Shown here: positions 24,940-34,156 of the stretch, in pieces
How positions within the stretch are numbered: position 1 is the stretch's first letter
Layout of the letters: every line of letters begins with the position of its first letter
DNA from: Fretibacterium sp. OH1220_COT-178
GTDB taxonomy: Bacteria; Synergistota; Synergistia; Synergistales; Aminobacteriaceae
Reading direction: 5' to 3'
NCBI RefSeq assembly: GCF_003860125.1
Contig: NZ_RQYL01000012.1
Coordinates: 1-64,000, forward strand
DNA: 64,000 nucleotides
Notes under the pieces: generated by a model
Told to the model about the DNA's origin: nothing
What the model saw: the letters and a program-made list of their open reading frames with translations, nothing else
The model's database searches: none
Program-made: the position numbers and the translations under genes

Positions 24940-25887
24940 ATGTCCGTCGGAAAGGTTGCCGTGCTCTGCGGCGGGGACGGCGCGGAGCGGGAGGTCTCCC
25001 TGAACAGCGGGGCGGCGGTGTGTGCGGCACTGCGTTCCGCGGGGCTCGAGGCGGAGACGATCGATCTGCAAAGCCTCGATGGGGCGAATGCGCTTGCCGG
25101 GCGCTTCGACGTCGCCTTCGTCGCGATGCATGGAGATTGGGGCGAGGACGGGACGCTTCAGGCGGTCCTGGAGGAGATCGGGCTTCCCTACACGGGGTCG
25201 GGCCCCTCGGCCTGTGCCCTCGCCATGCACAAGGGCCGGTCGCTCGAGCGGTTTGTCCGGGCGGGGCTGACAGTCCCGAGGGGGATGTTGCTCGCCCCGG
25301 GCGAGCCCGCGGACTTTCGGAGTGTCGTCGGCTCACTGGGCGAAGACCTGGTCGTGAAGCCCTGTTCGGGCGGCAGCACCGTCGGGGTGACGATCCTCCG
25401 GTCGGCGTCGGAGGGCGACTTTGGGGGGGCGGTCGAGTACGCGCGCCGCTATGGGCCCGAGGTCCTGGTGGAGTCCTACGTGGCGGGCCGCGAGCTGACC
25501 GCCGCGGTTCTGGAGCGGGGCGGGACGGCGGCCGTGCTGCCGGTAGTCGAGATCGTCCCGCGCCGGGGGTTCTACGACTACGCCAACAAGTACACCGAGG
25601 GGGCGACCGACTACCGCGTCCCCGCCCCCCTGGAGCCCGAGGTGCTGCGCCGTGTCGAGGCCGCCGCGCTTGCGGCCCATCGGGTGCTGGGTTGCCGGGC
25701 CTACAGCCGGGCCGATTTCCGTCTCTCGGAGGAAGGAGTGCCCTTCATCCTGGAGGTCAACACCGCGCCCGGGATGACTGGCACGAGCCTGGTCCCCAAG
25801 GCGGCCGGGGCGGCCGGCCTGAGCTTTCCCGAGCTCGTCCGGGCGATCGTGGAGGCCTCTTTGGACCAATGGTCCGCCCCTCGATGA
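24940..25887 (+). CDS. ddl: D-alanine--D-alanine ligase
   Basis: A 315-residue ATP-grasp enzyme that joins two D-alanines for peptidoglycan. Motifs: VLCGGDGAEREVSLNSG at the start, AMHGDWGEDGTLQ, VKPCSGGSTVGV, and the metal-binding end FILEVNTAPGMT. A Lys-Tyr pair (YANKYTEGA) matches the family. It lies 5 bases behind xdhD and is probably co-transcribed, although its cell-wall role is unrelated. A terminator follows. Confidence 0.95.
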   Translation: MSVGKVAVLCGGDGAEREVSLNSGAAVCAALRSAGLEAETIDLQSLDGANALAGRFDVAFVAMHGDWGEDGTLQAVLEEIGLPYTGSGPSACALAMHKGRSLERFVRAGLTVPRGMLLAPGEPADFRSVVGSLGEDLVVKPCSGGSTVGVTILRSASEGDFGGAVEYARRYGPEVLVESYVAGRELTAAVLERGGTAAVLPVVEIVPRRGFYDYANKYTEGATDYRVPAPLEPEVLRRVEAAALAAHRVLGCRAYSRADFRLSEEGVPFILEVNTAPGMTGTSLVPKAAGAAGLSFPELVRAIVEASLDQWSAPR

Positions 25888-25927
25888 GCTCCCGAAACCT
25901 GAAAGCCCGCCCCACAGCGGCGAACAC

Positions 25928-25966
25928 AAAAAGAGTTCCTTCGCCCGGGACGAAGGAACTCTTTTT
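25928..25966. terminator. Bidirectional terminator between ddl and the PH-domain gene
   Basis: AAAAAGAGTTCCTTCG pairs with CGAAGGAACTCTTTTT around CCCGGGA. The flanking A and T runs let it work on both strands for the two convergent genes. Confidence 0.93.
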
Positions 25967-26011
25967 GTGTTGTTTGTGTTGTGTGCGTCGGTTCGCGGCC
26001 CGATTTGCCGA

Positions 26012-26494
26012 TCAGGCTTCGGCCTTGTTGGCGTCCGCCTGCTTGTCCTCGGCGCGCTCGCGGTCCTGGATCTGGTTCCGGATCTCGTGCGGGGAGGGCA
26101 TGTTGGCGATGCGGATCTCGTAGTTGTCGGTTCCCGAGGAGGCGATGGAGATGTCCCCGATGTTCAGCATACGCTGCACGATTCCCTGGGTCACCTGGAC
26201 CGTTCGGATGCTGCGGGCTCCGATCTCTATGGATTCCCGCTTCAGGATGCCCTTCTCCAGCGCGACCTCGTCCGGGCGCACGATCAGCGTGGTGGAGAGG
26301 CGCTTGACGGCCATGTCCAGGAGGGCGGCGAGGACGAACAAACCCAGGAACCACCACAGGACCTTTTGATAGGTCGGGGTCAGGGTCACCTTGACCGATA
26401 TCAGGATCACCAGGACCAGGCAGGCGATCATTGCGGCGATATGCAGATAGAAACTTCTCCACGCGGGTTTGTACGTATGGCTCTCCAAGCTCAT
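26012..26494 (-). CDS. Membrane protein with bacterial PH domain
   Basis: A 160-residue protein with two N-terminal membrane helices (about 14-34 and 44-62) and a YdbT/DUF304-type PH domain (LSTTLIVRPDEVALEKGILKR, GARSIRTVQVTQGIVQRMLNIGDISIASSG). The C-terminal 30 residues are charged and polar. Function of this family is not established; roles at the membrane or in stress have been suggested for relatives. The start has GAGGGAGGCAAATGAC upstream on the minus strand. Transcribed alone and divergently from the MacB-like permease. Confidence 0.85.
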   Translation of the reverse strand: MSLESHTYKPAWRSFYLHIAAMIACLVLVILISVKVTLTPTYQKVLWWFLGLFVLAALLDMAVKRLSTTLIVRPDEVALEKGILKRESIEIGARSIRTVQVTQGIVQRMLNIGDISIASSGTDNYEIRIANMPSPHEIRNQIQDRERAEDKQADANKAEA

Positions 26495-26624
26495 GTCATT
26501 TGCCTCCCTCTCGGGTCTGTTTTGATGCCTAGCGCCTTCATTATAGCAAGAACGGAGGCTTTTTGACGACCCGGACGCGATTTCGGGTGTTTTGTGGCTG
26601 AGGAAAAGCGCGCGTTCGCCGCCG

Positions 26625-26653
26625 TTTCCATCCGAGGAGCCATCGCGTATACT
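26625..26653 (+). promoter_or_regulatory. Probable promoter of the MacB-like gene
   Basis: TTTCCA (26625-26630) and TATACT (26648-26653) are 17 bases apart, about 50 bases upstream of the proposed start. The -35 box is a poor match; the -10 box is good. Confidence 0.5.
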
Positions 26654-26703
26654 TTTGGGGCGCGATGAGGCCGCGTTCACCCCGCGCGTCAGGAGGGAAG
26701 CCC

Positions 26704-27924
26704 TTGTTCGAGATCGTCAAAACCGCGCTGCGGTCGCTTCTGGCCAACCGCACCCGCTCGCTGCTCACCATGCTGGGCATCATCATCGGGGTCGGTGCCG
26801 TAATCACGATGGTGGCCATCGGGCGCGGCGCCGCGTCCCGGATGGAGCAGTTCATATCGGGCGTCGGCTCGAACCTGCTCCTGGTGTTTCCCGGCGCGCC
26901 GCGGTCCGGCGGTGCCCGTCATGCCGCAGGGACGGGGGCCTCTCTGACGCTGCAGGACGCCCAGGCGCTGATGGACGAGGGCGTGCTGATCGCGAGGGTG
27001 GTCCCGGAGGTGTACGGGGCGGGACAGGTCGTCTACGGAAACAGCAACTGGAACACCATGACCCTGGGCAGCACCCCCGACCTCACGACGGTTCGGGAGT
27101 GGCGCGTGTCCGCCGGGCAGCCCTTCTCGGACTCGGACGTGCGGGCCGCGGCCAAGGTCTGCCTCCTCGGAGCCACCGTCGCGCGGAACCTCTTCGGCGG
27201 CGCCGATCCCGTGGATGCCGTCGTTCGCATCCGCAGGGTGCCCTTTCGTGTGATGGGGGTCCTGGCGCCCAAGGGACCGAGCCCCTGGGGCAGCGATCAG
27301 GACGACTTCGTCGTGGTGCCCATCACCACGGCCCAGAGAAACCTCTTTCGCTTCGGAACGCGCGGCTCCGTTCGGAGGATCACCGTCCAGGCGGCGAGCC
27401 GGGAGTCCATGGAGGCCGTCCAGCAGGAGGTGCGGTCGATCCTTCGTCAGAGGCACCGCATCCCCGAGGGCGGGGAGGACGACTTCGACATCCGGGACAT
27501 GACGCAGATCCTGGAGAACGCCGCGAGCTCCACGCGCGTCATGGGGCTGTTGCTGGGGACGGTCGCCTCGATCTCGCTGCTGGTCGGCGGGATCGGGATC
27601 ATGAACATCATGCTGGTCTCGGTGAGCGAGCGCACGCGGGAGATCGGGATCCGCATGGCCGTCGGCGCCCGGCCCTCGGATGTACGCATGCAGTTCCTGA
27701 CCGAGGCCGTGGTGCTCTCGCTGCTGGGTGGGGGGATCGGGATCGTTGGGGGCGTCGGCGTCTCGCGGGCCGTCACGGAGCTCCTGGAGTGGCCGACGAT
27801 CATCACCGCCGAGTCGGTGTTGGTGGCCGTGGGGTTCTCCGCGGCCGTGGGGGTGTTCTTCGGGTTCTGGCCCGCCTGGAAGGCGTCGAACCTCGACCCG
27901 ATCGACGCCCTGCGCACGGAGTGA
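26704..27924 (+). CDS. MacB/FtsX-type ABC transporter permease
   Basis: A 406-residue membrane protein: an N-terminal helix (SLLTMLGIIIGVGAVITMVAIG), a periplasmic MacB core domain of about 220 residues, and three C-terminal helices with the conserved SERTREIGIRMAVGARPSD loop. Relatives drive mechanotransmission for lipoprotein, peptide or antibiotic export. The usual partner ATPase and adaptor are not adjacent, so it must pair with genes elsewhere or act as an orphan. TTG at 26704 follows AGGAGGGAAGCCC; ATG at 26665 would add 13 residues without a good site. Confidence 0.87.
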   Translation: MFEIVKTALRSLLANRTRSLLTMLGIIIGVGAVITMVAIGRGAASRMEQFISGVGSNLLLVFPGAPRSGGARHAAGTGASLTLQDAQALMDEGVLIARVVPEVYGAGQVVYGNSNWNTMTLGSTPDLTTVREWRVSAGQPFSDSDVRAAAKVCLLGATVARNLFGGADPVDAVVRIRRVPFRVMGVLAPKGPSPWGSDQDDFVVVPITTAQRNLFRFGTRGSVRRITVQAASRESMEAVQQEVRSILRQRHRIPEGGEDDFDIRDMTQILENAASSTRVMGLLLGTVASISLLVGGIGIMNIMLVSVSERTREIGIRMAVGARPSDVRMQFLTEAVVLSLLGGGIGIVGGVGVSRAVTELLEWPTIITAESVLVAVGFSAAVGVFFGFWPAWKASNLDPIDALRTE

Positions 27925-27959
27925 AGGCCGGCAGGCCGTGAAGGGGGACGGAGAAAAAC

Positions 27960-28002
27960 GAAGGGAGCCCGACGCGGGGCTTTGCAGCGTCGGGCTCCCT
28001 TC
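27960..28002 (-). terminator. Terminator between convergent genes
   Basis: GAAGGGAGCCCGACGC pairs perfectly with GCGTCGGGCTCCCTTC (16 bp). On the minus strand it is followed by GTTTTTC, so it chiefly serves the lipoprotein gene. Confidence 0.85.
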
Positions 28003-28067
28003 GGGTTGGCCGTTCCCTTTGCCGTTCGGAGCGGCGACAGGGGGCCATGGGGCGGCCCCGGGGAACG

Positions 28068-28715
28068 TCAGTTGATGTAGGCGTCGTACTCCAGCTCGTA
28101 CTCGTACCACACTCCGCCGATCGAGTACTCTCCGTCCTCCTTGACGCGGACGCTCTTCTTGTCCGCCGACAGCCTGAGGTCGTACTCCTGCTTGCGGCCG
28201 CGGGGATAGTCGATCTCCAGCTCGTTCCCCCTCAGCTTGTAGCCGGGCGCCCGGATCGTCTCGGGCTCCGCGGTGGTGAAGGTATGCCCCGCCCCTGCGG
28301 TGGGCGCCGTCCAGCTGTTCGTTCCGGAGACGAGAAGGGACGGGCTTGCCCCCGCACCGACCTCGATCTTCAGATGATAGTCCATGCCCTCGATCAGCGG
28401 TTTCAGCGGATAGCGTTGCATTTCGGTCGACTTGTCCTTGGTCTGTCCGCGCAGCGAGGCCATGTTGATCTTCCAGTTCCCCTCGAAGTCCTTCAGCTGC
28501 ACCGCTCCGGGGTTGGTGGAGGGCGGAGGCGTCTGCCCGGGCTGGGAGGGCTGATTGGGGGAGGGCGGAGGTGTCTGTCCGGGCTGGGAGGGTTGATTGG
28601 GGGAAGGCCGATTTCCTTCTCCTCCTCCGCCACCGCCTCCGCAGCCGCCGAGCGTCAGAAGCAGCGAAAACGCCAAAAGAGCCGCACATGCGTACACAGC
28701 CAAATTCTTCTTCAT
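28068..28715 (-). CDS. Proline-rich lipoprotein of unknown function
   Basis: A 215-residue lipoprotein. Residues 1-25 form a signal peptide ending in the lipobox LGGC, followed by seven glycines. A 14-residue unit (SPNQPSQPGQTPPP) occurs twice in tandem as a spacer near residues 37-65. The C-terminal domain of about 145 residues has an early FEGNWKI and alternating strands, suggesting a lipocalin-like or similar beta structure; no family was recognised. The start is set by AGGAGGAACCACAACA. Monocistronic. Confidence 0.8.
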   Translation of the reverse strand: MKKNLAVYACAALLAFSLLLTLGGCGGGGGGGEGNRPSPNQPSQPGQTPPPSPNQPSQPGQTPPPSTNPGAVQLKDFEGNWKINMASLRGQTKDKSTEMQRYPLKPLIEGMDYHLKIEVGAGASPSLLVSGTNSWTAPTAGAGHTFTTAEPETIRAPGYKLRGNELEIDYPRGRKQEYDLRLSADKKSVRVKEDGEYSIGGVWYEYELEYDAYIN

Positions 28716-29045
28716 TGTTGTGGTTCCTCCTGTGAAATGTCTTCTCCTGAGGGAAAAACGGTCACGCGCTTTCCACCCCGGCGTCGCCCCGGAAGCCCGA
28801 ACGGCACGATCCCCCTCCTTCAGGAGTGCTGAGCCGCACTTCGCCATCGATTTAGCCAAAAGCCGGCTCATGGCCAATAGTTTATAAAGAGGCAATTTTT
28901 TGTCAAGCGGAGAATCTATCAGGGGCTTTTGAGTAAAAATCGGGTTGCAGGTCTTCCTGACTTTTGAAAAGCGGTTGCCGGAGGAGAAACGTCGGGACGG
29001 AATCGGCGGTGTCGTGTTAAAGTAGGGAAGGGAGGTGGTGGCGTA

Positions 29046-30329
29046 ATGGATTGGAGGAGGCTGGAACAGGACCTGATCGCCCTGCGGCGCGATCTGCATC
29101 GATATCCCGAGGCGGCCTGGACGGAGTTCCGGACGTCCTCGCTGGTTGCGGAGCGCCTGGAGCGTCTGGGCTACAAGCCGGCGGTCGGTCTGGAGACCGT
29201 GGAGGTCGACGCCGTCATGGGACGTCCCTCGGAGGAGGAGATCGACCGCCACATCGGGCGCGCGGTCACGCAGGGCGGCAACGTCGGCTGGATCGAGGCG
29301 ATGGGGCGCTATCCGGGGGTCGTCGCGGTGCTGGAGACCGGCCGCCCCGGTCCGGTCGTGTCGCTGCGGTTCGACATGGACTGCGTCGACGTGGACGAGG
29401 ACGAATCGCCCGACCATCGTCCGAGGCGGGAGAACTTCGCCAGCGTCAATCCCCACCTCATGCACGCCTGCGGTCACGACGCCCACACGGCGATCGGTCT
29501 TGGGGTCGCGGAGGTGCTGATCGCCAGGGAAGGGCTGCTGAACGGGACCGTGCGGCTGATCTTCCAGCCGGGCGAGGAGGGATGCCGAGGGGCCTACGCC
29601 ATGGTGCAGAAGGGCGTCGTCGACGGCTCGGACTACTTCCTGGCCATGCACATCGGCGGCGGGGTGCCGTCCGGGACGTTCGGGCTGAACTCGCTGGGGT
29701 ACCTGAGCACGACGAAGTTCGACGCGCACTTCACGGGCCGTCCGGCCCACGCGGCGGGCGCGCCGCACGAGGGGCGCAACGCCCTGCTGGCCGCGGCTGC
29801 TGCGGCGTTGGGGCTCCATGCCATCGCGCCGCACCGGGACGGGGCGATGCGGGTCAACGTCGGGGTCCTGAACGCCGGGACGGGCCGCAACGTCATCGCC
29901 GGCAGCGCCACGATGAAGGTGGAGACCCGGGGCGAGAACCAGGAGATCGCCGACTACGTCTACGAACGCGCAGTCGAGGTCCTGAACGGTGCGGCGGCCA
30001 TGTACGGGACGACGGTCGAGCTGGAGAGGACCGGTGCCGGAACCACGGCCTGCGGGGACGCGGAACTCGTGTCCTTGGCCGGGGAGGCCGTGCGCGCCCT
30101 GAACTGCTTCGAGGAGGTCGTCGAGACCGTTCGGGGCGGGGGCAGCGAGGACGCGACCTGGATGATGCGCCGCGTTCAGGAGGGCGGGGGCCAGGCCACG
30201 TACATGGCTCTGGGCTCGGACATCGCCGCGCCGCACCACAACGGGCGGTTCGATCTGGACGAGCGCAGCATCGTGCCGGGCGTGCGTGCGATGGTCGCGG
30301 TCACGGAGCGTTTGCTGAATTCGAAATGA
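29046..30329 (+). CDS. abgA: M20 amidohydrolase, AbgA-like
   Basis: A 427-residue M20D metallohydrolase. Metal ligands appear in MHACGHDAHTAIGLG near residue 140, PGEEGCRGAYAM near 177, and the His of FTGRPAHAAGAPHEG near 237. The N-terminal block RRDLHRYPEAAWTEFRTSSL and the length match AbgA, the p-aminobenzoyl-glutamate hydrolase subunit (436 residues in E. coli). Its neighbour AbgT transports the same substrate in E. coli, so folate breakdown-product salvage is likely; a partner AbgB is not seen. The start has GGGAGGTGGTGGCGTA. Confidence 0.85.
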   Translation: MDWRRLEQDLIALRRDLHRYPEAAWTEFRTSSLVAERLERLGYKPAVGLETVEVDAVMGRPSEEEIDRHIGRAVTQGGNVGWIEAMGRYPGVVAVLETGRPGPVVSLRFDMDCVDVDEDESPDHRPRRENFASVNPHLMHACGHDAHTAIGLGVAEVLIAREGLLNGTVRLIFQPGEEGCRGAYAMVQKGVVDGSDYFLAMHIGGGVPSGTFGLNSLGYLSTTKFDAHFTGRPAHAAGAPHEGRNALLAAAAAALGLHAIAPHRDGAMRVNVGVLNAGTGRNVIAGSATMKVETRGENQEIADYVYERAVEVLNGAAAMYGTTVELERTGAGTTACGDAELVSLAGEAVRALNCFEEVVETVRGGGSEDATWMMRRVQEGGGQATYMALGSDIAAPHHNGRFDLDERSIVPGVRAMVAVTERLLNSK

Positions 30330-30399
30330 TCGCGTTCCGGGGCCTCCGGCCCCGGGCGGGGGGAAGCCCCCGGATTTTTGATCCTTGGGAGGTCTCGTC

Positions 30400-30975
30400 A
30401 TGAAGAAGAACATCGGTCCCAGAACGGTCGGTTTTCCCACGCCCGTCGTGCTGGTGGGGACGACGGACGGGGAGGGGCGCCCCAACCTCGTCACTCTGGC
30501 CTGGGTCGGCATCTGCTGCTCGGAACCGCCCGCGGTCCAGGTCTCGCTTCGCCCCAGCCGCTACAGTCACGCCGCCATCGTCGGCCGGGGGGCCTTCAGC
30601 GTCTGCGTTCCCTCGAAGCGTTACATGGACCAGACGGATTTCTGCGGCATCGCGTCCGGGCGCAGCTGCGACAAGTTCGCCGCGGCGGGCCTGACGGTCG
30701 AGTCCGGCCCCGAGCTGGGGCTTCCCTTGGTGGCGGAGTTTCCCGTCTGTCTCGAGTGCCGGCTGCTGCACACCTTCACCGTCGGGTCGCACGACCTGTT
30801 CGTGGGGGAGATCGTCTCCTGCTCCGCCGAGGAGTCGGTGCTCGACGCGCGGGGCCGGCTGGATCCGAATGCGCTTGAGGCGCTGGTCTATATGCCCGGG
30901 GACGGCTATTACGACCTCGGGCCGCGTCTGGGTTCGAGCTTCGAGGTCGGTAAGCGCCTGATGCCCCACGAATGA
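30400..30975 (+). CDS. Flavin reductase-like FMN-binding protein
   Basis: A 191-residue protein of the flavin reductase/flavoredoxin family. Features include PTPVVLVGTTDGEGRPNLVTLAW at the start, a VQVSLRPSRYSHAAI segment and a C-terminal half with HTFTVGSHDLFVGEIVS. It binds FMN and passes electrons to an unknown partner. The start at 30400 has GGAGGTCTCGTC upstream. Between it and abgA lies a G/C-rich hairpin followed by ATTTTTG at about 30357-30380, possibly a partial terminator. Confidence 0.88.
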   Translation: MKKNIGPRTVGFPTPVVLVGTTDGEGRPNLVTLAWVGICCSEPPAVQVSLRPSRYSHAAIVGRGAFSVCVPSKRYMDQTDFCGIASGRSCDKFAAAGLTVESGPELGLPLVAEFPVCLECRLLHTFTVGSHDLFVGEIVSCSAEESVLDARGRLDPNALEALVYMPGDGYYDLGPRLGSSFEVGKRLMPHE

Positions 30976-31021
30976 GCGGTGGCTCGGGGGCTGCCTCCCC
31001 TTGACGTTGGCGCCCCGGACG

Positions 31022-31054
31022 CGAACGGGGACGCCCCGTGGGGCGTCCCCGTTT
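31022..31054. terminator. Bidirectional hairpin terminator
   Basis: AACGGGGACGCCCC pairs with GGGGCGTCCCCGTT around a 3-5 base loop, between the convergent flavin reductase and abgT genes. T runs are short, so efficiency is uncertain. Confidence 0.65.
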
Positions 31055-31078
31055 CGTGTGGGGTCGTGGATCGAGCGG

Positions 31079-32629
31079 CTACTTGAGGAAGATCCCCACG
31101 CCGGGGCCCAGGGGCAGGTCGAAGCCGAACCAGACGGCCATGAGCGTCGACCAGGCGATGAGGAAGCAGACGGAGTAGGGCAGCATCATGGAGATCAGGG
31201 TGCCGATCCCCGCGTCCTTGTCGTACTTCTGGACGCAGGCCACGATGAAGGCGAAGTAGGTCATCAGGGGGGTGATGATGTTGGTGCTGGAGTCCCCGAT
31301 GCGGTAGATGCACTGGGTGAACTCGGGCGAGAAGCCGATGCCCATGAACATGGGGACGAAGACCGGCGCCATGATGGACCACTTGGCCGAGGCGGAGCCC
31401 ATGAAAAGGTTGATGAAGGCGGAGATCAGGATGAAGGCGATGACCAGGGGGGTCCCCGTGAAGTTGATGGCCTTCAGGAAGATCGCGCCCTCGACCGCCA
31501 GGATGGTGCCGAGCTTGGAGACGTTGAAGACGTAGAGGAACTGCGCGGCGGCGAAGGCCAGCACCAGGTAGCCGCCCATCGTGGACATGCTCTTGCCGAT
31601 CATCGCCACGGCCTGCTTGTCGCTGCAGATGCTGCCGCTCCCGATGCCGTAGGCGAGGCCCGGCACGAGGAAGAAGAACATGATGAAGGAGACCAGGCCG
31701 GTCATGAAGGGGCTGCGCAGAAGGTCGCCGGTCTTGGGGTCCCTGAGGAGTCCCCAGGACGGGACGGTCGCCAGCAGGGTGAGCGCGATGAAGACCAGCA
31801 TCGTGATGCCGGCGTAGCGCAGGCCCTTCTTCTCCGACTCGGTGATGGCGGCGGAGATGTCGACGGAATCTCCCTTGTACTCGCCCAGCCTGGGCTCGAC
31901 GATCTTCTCCGTGATGAAGGTTCCGATGAGGGTGATCAGGAGGGTGGAGGCGATCATGAAGTACCAGTTGGCGGTGGCGTGGACCACGTAATCGGGGCTC
32001 AGCAGCCGTGCGGCCTCGGTGGAGATCCCTCCCAGAAGGGGATCGATGGTGCCGATCAGGAGGTTGGCGGAGAAGCCTCCGGAGACGCCCGCGAAGGCTG
32101 CTGCCATGCCGGCCAGGGGATGGCGCCCGAAGTTCATGAAGACGATCGCTCCGAGGGGCACCAGAACCACGTAGCCGGCGTCGGACGCAATGTTGGACAT
32201 GACGCCCGCGAAGACCATGATCAGGGTGACGAGCCGCTTGGGCGTGCTCAGGACCATCTTGCGGATGAGTGCGGAGAGGAGCCCCGATCCGTCGGCCAGG
32301 CCCACTCCGATCAGGGCCACCAGGACGGTCCCCAGGGGCGCGTAGCCCGTGAAGTTCTTGACCATGCTGGTGTAGAAGCCGCGCAGGCCGTCGGCCGTCA
32401 GCAGGGACACGGCCTTCACGGTCAGCATCTTGATCTCGTTGTTGGACGCCCGGTCGACCCCTTCGTAGGTCACCGAGAGCCCGAAGTGGGCGCAGATGGC
32501 CGAGAGCACCATCACGAACAGGGTCAGGATGACGAAGATCGTCACCGGGTCGGGCAGCCTGTTGCCCCCGCGCTCGACGGCGTCCAGAAAACGGTAGAGC
32601 AGTCCTTTTCTCCTTTGCAGTTCAACCAT
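31079..32629 (-). CDS. abgT: AbgT-family transporter
   Basis: A 516-residue inner-membrane transporter with about 12 helices. The family is identified by the N-terminal block RFLDAVERGGNRLPDPVTIF, SNIASDAGYVVLVPLGA, GGFSANLLIGTIDPLLGGIS and SAKWSIMAPVFVPM. AbgT imports p-aminobenzoyl-glutamate in E. coli; other members export sulfonamides. Convergent with the AbgA-like hydrolase. The start follows AAGGAGGTCTTTCATTCGC on the minus strand. Confidence 0.95.
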   Translation of the reverse strand: MVELQRRKGLLYRFLDAVERGGNRLPDPVTIFVILTLFVMVLSAICAHFGLSVTYEGVDRASNNEIKMLTVKAVSLLTADGLRGFYTSMVKNFTGYAPLGTVLVALIGVGLADGSGLLSALIRKMVLSTPKRLVTLIMVFAGVMSNIASDAGYVVLVPLGAIVFMNFGRHPLAGMAAAFAGVSGGFSANLLIGTIDPLLGGISTEAARLLSPDYVVHATANWYFMIASTLLITLIGTFITEKIVEPRLGEYKGDSVDISAAITESEKKGLRYAGITMLVFIALTLLATVPSWGLLRDPKTGDLLRSPFMTGLVSFIMFFFLVPGLAYGIGSGSICSDKQAVAMIGKSMSTMGGYLVLAFAAAQFLYVFNVSKLGTILAVEGAIFLKAINFTGTPLVIAFILISAFINLFMGSASAKWSIMAPVFVPMFMGIGFSPEFTQCIYRIGDSSTNIITPLMTYFAFIVACVQKYDKDAGIGTLISMMLPYSVCFLIAWSTLMAVWFGFDLPLGPGVGIFLK

Positions 32630-32855
32630 GCGAATGAAAGACCTCCTTGTGAAAATGAAAATATGAGTTGCAAATTATAGTATCAATAGCCCCGGGGATA
32701 TTCAAATATATTTTTGAGTGAAATACTTACGTTAAAAATCCCCTCGGGGGAACAATGTTTTCCTGCTGTGGGGGCGTCGGACCTCTTATTGGGGAGGGGC
32801 GGGTATTGTATCATAAAGAAAGCGGCAGCCGCATCGGAAAGGATGGATCGAAGAG

Positions 32856-33680
32856 ATGGAGACGACAAATCTAGGCAACGTGTTTTTCGCCTTTGGGCTG
32901 ACCCTGTTCGCGGGGCTCTCCACGGGTATAGGCAGCGCCATCGCCTTTTTCGCACGCAGGACCAACACGCGTTTTCTGGCGTTCTCCCTGGGGTTCTCCG
33001 CCGGGGTGATGATCTACGTATCCATGACGGAGATCCTGACCAAGGCGCAGGCGGCCCTGGCGGAGGTCGTCGGGGAGAGGACGGGAGCCTGGCTGTCGGT
33101 GGTCGCCTTTTTCTGCGGCATGGTGGTCGTGATGCTGATCGACAAGTTCGTGCCCTCCTACGAGAACCCGCACGAACTGCATCGTGTGGAGGAGATCCAG
33201 GGAGCGGCCGCGGAGAAGGGGCGGGAGCGGGCCCTGATGCGTATGGGGATGTTGACGGCTCTGGCCATCGCGATCCACAACTTCCCCGAGGGCATCGCCA
33301 CCTTCATGGCGGGGCTGCACGATCCGCACCTGGCCGTGCCCATCGCCCTGGCCATCGCGATTCACAATATTCCGGAGGGGATAGCCGTATCGGTGCCGGT
33401 CTACTACGCCACGGGAAGCCGCGCCCGGGCCTTCCGCCTGTCCTTCCTGTCGGGCCTGGCGGAGCCCCTCGGGGCGCTCCTGGCGTGGCTGGTGCTGGCC
33501 CCGTTCCTGAACGGGGTGCTCTTTGGCCTGATCTTTGCGGGGGTGGCGGGCATCATGGTGTTCATCTCCGTGGATCAGCTCCTGCCCTCGGCCCGCAAGT
33601 ACGGGGAGCACCACGTCTCGATCTACGGCCTGATCGTCGGGATGGCGGTCATGGCGGTCAGCCTGCTGCTGTTCCTGTAG
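32856..33680 (+). CDS. zupT: ZIP-family metal transporter ZupT
   Basis: A 274-residue eight-helix ZIP transporter. The metal-binding helix motifs HNFPEGIATF and HNIPEGIAVSVPVYYATG are exactly those of ZupT. A cytoplasmic loop of about 30 residues (HELHRVEEIQ onwards) lies between helices 3 and 4. It takes up zinc and other divalent metals into the cytoplasm. Its ribosome-binding site is weak. The last 23 bases overlap the end of the convergent DUF3870 gene. Confidence 0.95.
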   Translation: METTNLGNVFFAFGLTLFAGLSTGIGSAIAFFARRTNTRFLAFSLGFSAGVMIYVSMTEILTKAQAALAEVVGERTGAWLSVVAFFCGMVVVMLIDKFVPSYENPHELHRVEEIQGAAAEKGRERALMRMGMLTALAIAIHNFPEGIATFMAGLHDPHLAVPIALAIAIHNIPEGIAVSVPVYYATGSRARAFRLSFLSGLAEPLGALLAWLVLAPFLNGVLFGLIFAGVAGIMVFISVDQLLPSARKYGEHHVSIYGLIVGMAVMAVSLLLFL

Positions 33681-34044
33681 AGGGAAGCCCATCCTTCCGT
33701 GCCCCCCGCCCGAGCTCCCGGAACTTTTTCAGGGCGTCCTTGTAGCACACGACGATCGCCTTTCGGGAGGAACCGTGGTAGCGGGCCTCGAGGTCGGCCA
33801 GAATCAGCGGCTCGTCCCCGGTCAGGGAACGCCCGATGAAGAGGTCCCGGATGAAGCGGTCGGTCAGGGGGAGCACCACGGACGAGCTGCACTCCAGGAC
33901 CGTGCCAGCGGCGGAGAGGATGAAGGTGATGAAGAAGCCGTTGTAGCGATGGCTGATGGGGTTGTCCCCGGATACCTGCGCGTTGCCGACGATCAGAAGG
34001 GAGTCCTTCGGGAACTCCCGCGTCGCTGTCGTGTTTTCGCCCAT
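33658..34044 (-). CDS. DUF3870-family protein
   Basis: A 128-residue cytoplasmic protein whose core (SLLIVGNAQV near 15, SSVVLPLTDRFIRDLFIGRSL near 60, ARYHGSSRKAIVVCYKDALKKFREL near 86) matches DUF3870. No biochemical role is known; family members often sit next to purine/amino-acid catabolic genes. It is divergent from the hydantoinase gene with a 112-base spacer, so shared control is possible. Confidence 0.75.
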   Translation of the reverse strand: MGENTTATREFPKDSLLIVGNAQVSGDNPISHRYNGFFITFILSAAGTVLECSSSVVLPLTDRFIRDLFIGRSLTGDEPLILADLEARYHGSSRKAIVVCYKDALKKFRELGRGARKDGLPSTGTAAG

Positions 34045-34156
34045 CTTTCGATGTCCCGCCTCTTCGTAGTGGCGAAGGCGTTCGGCCCTCCGCCCTGCGC
34101 CCTAGCATAACACAGGCGGATGCGTGGATGGCGAGTCGAATCTGGAGGAGTTTACG

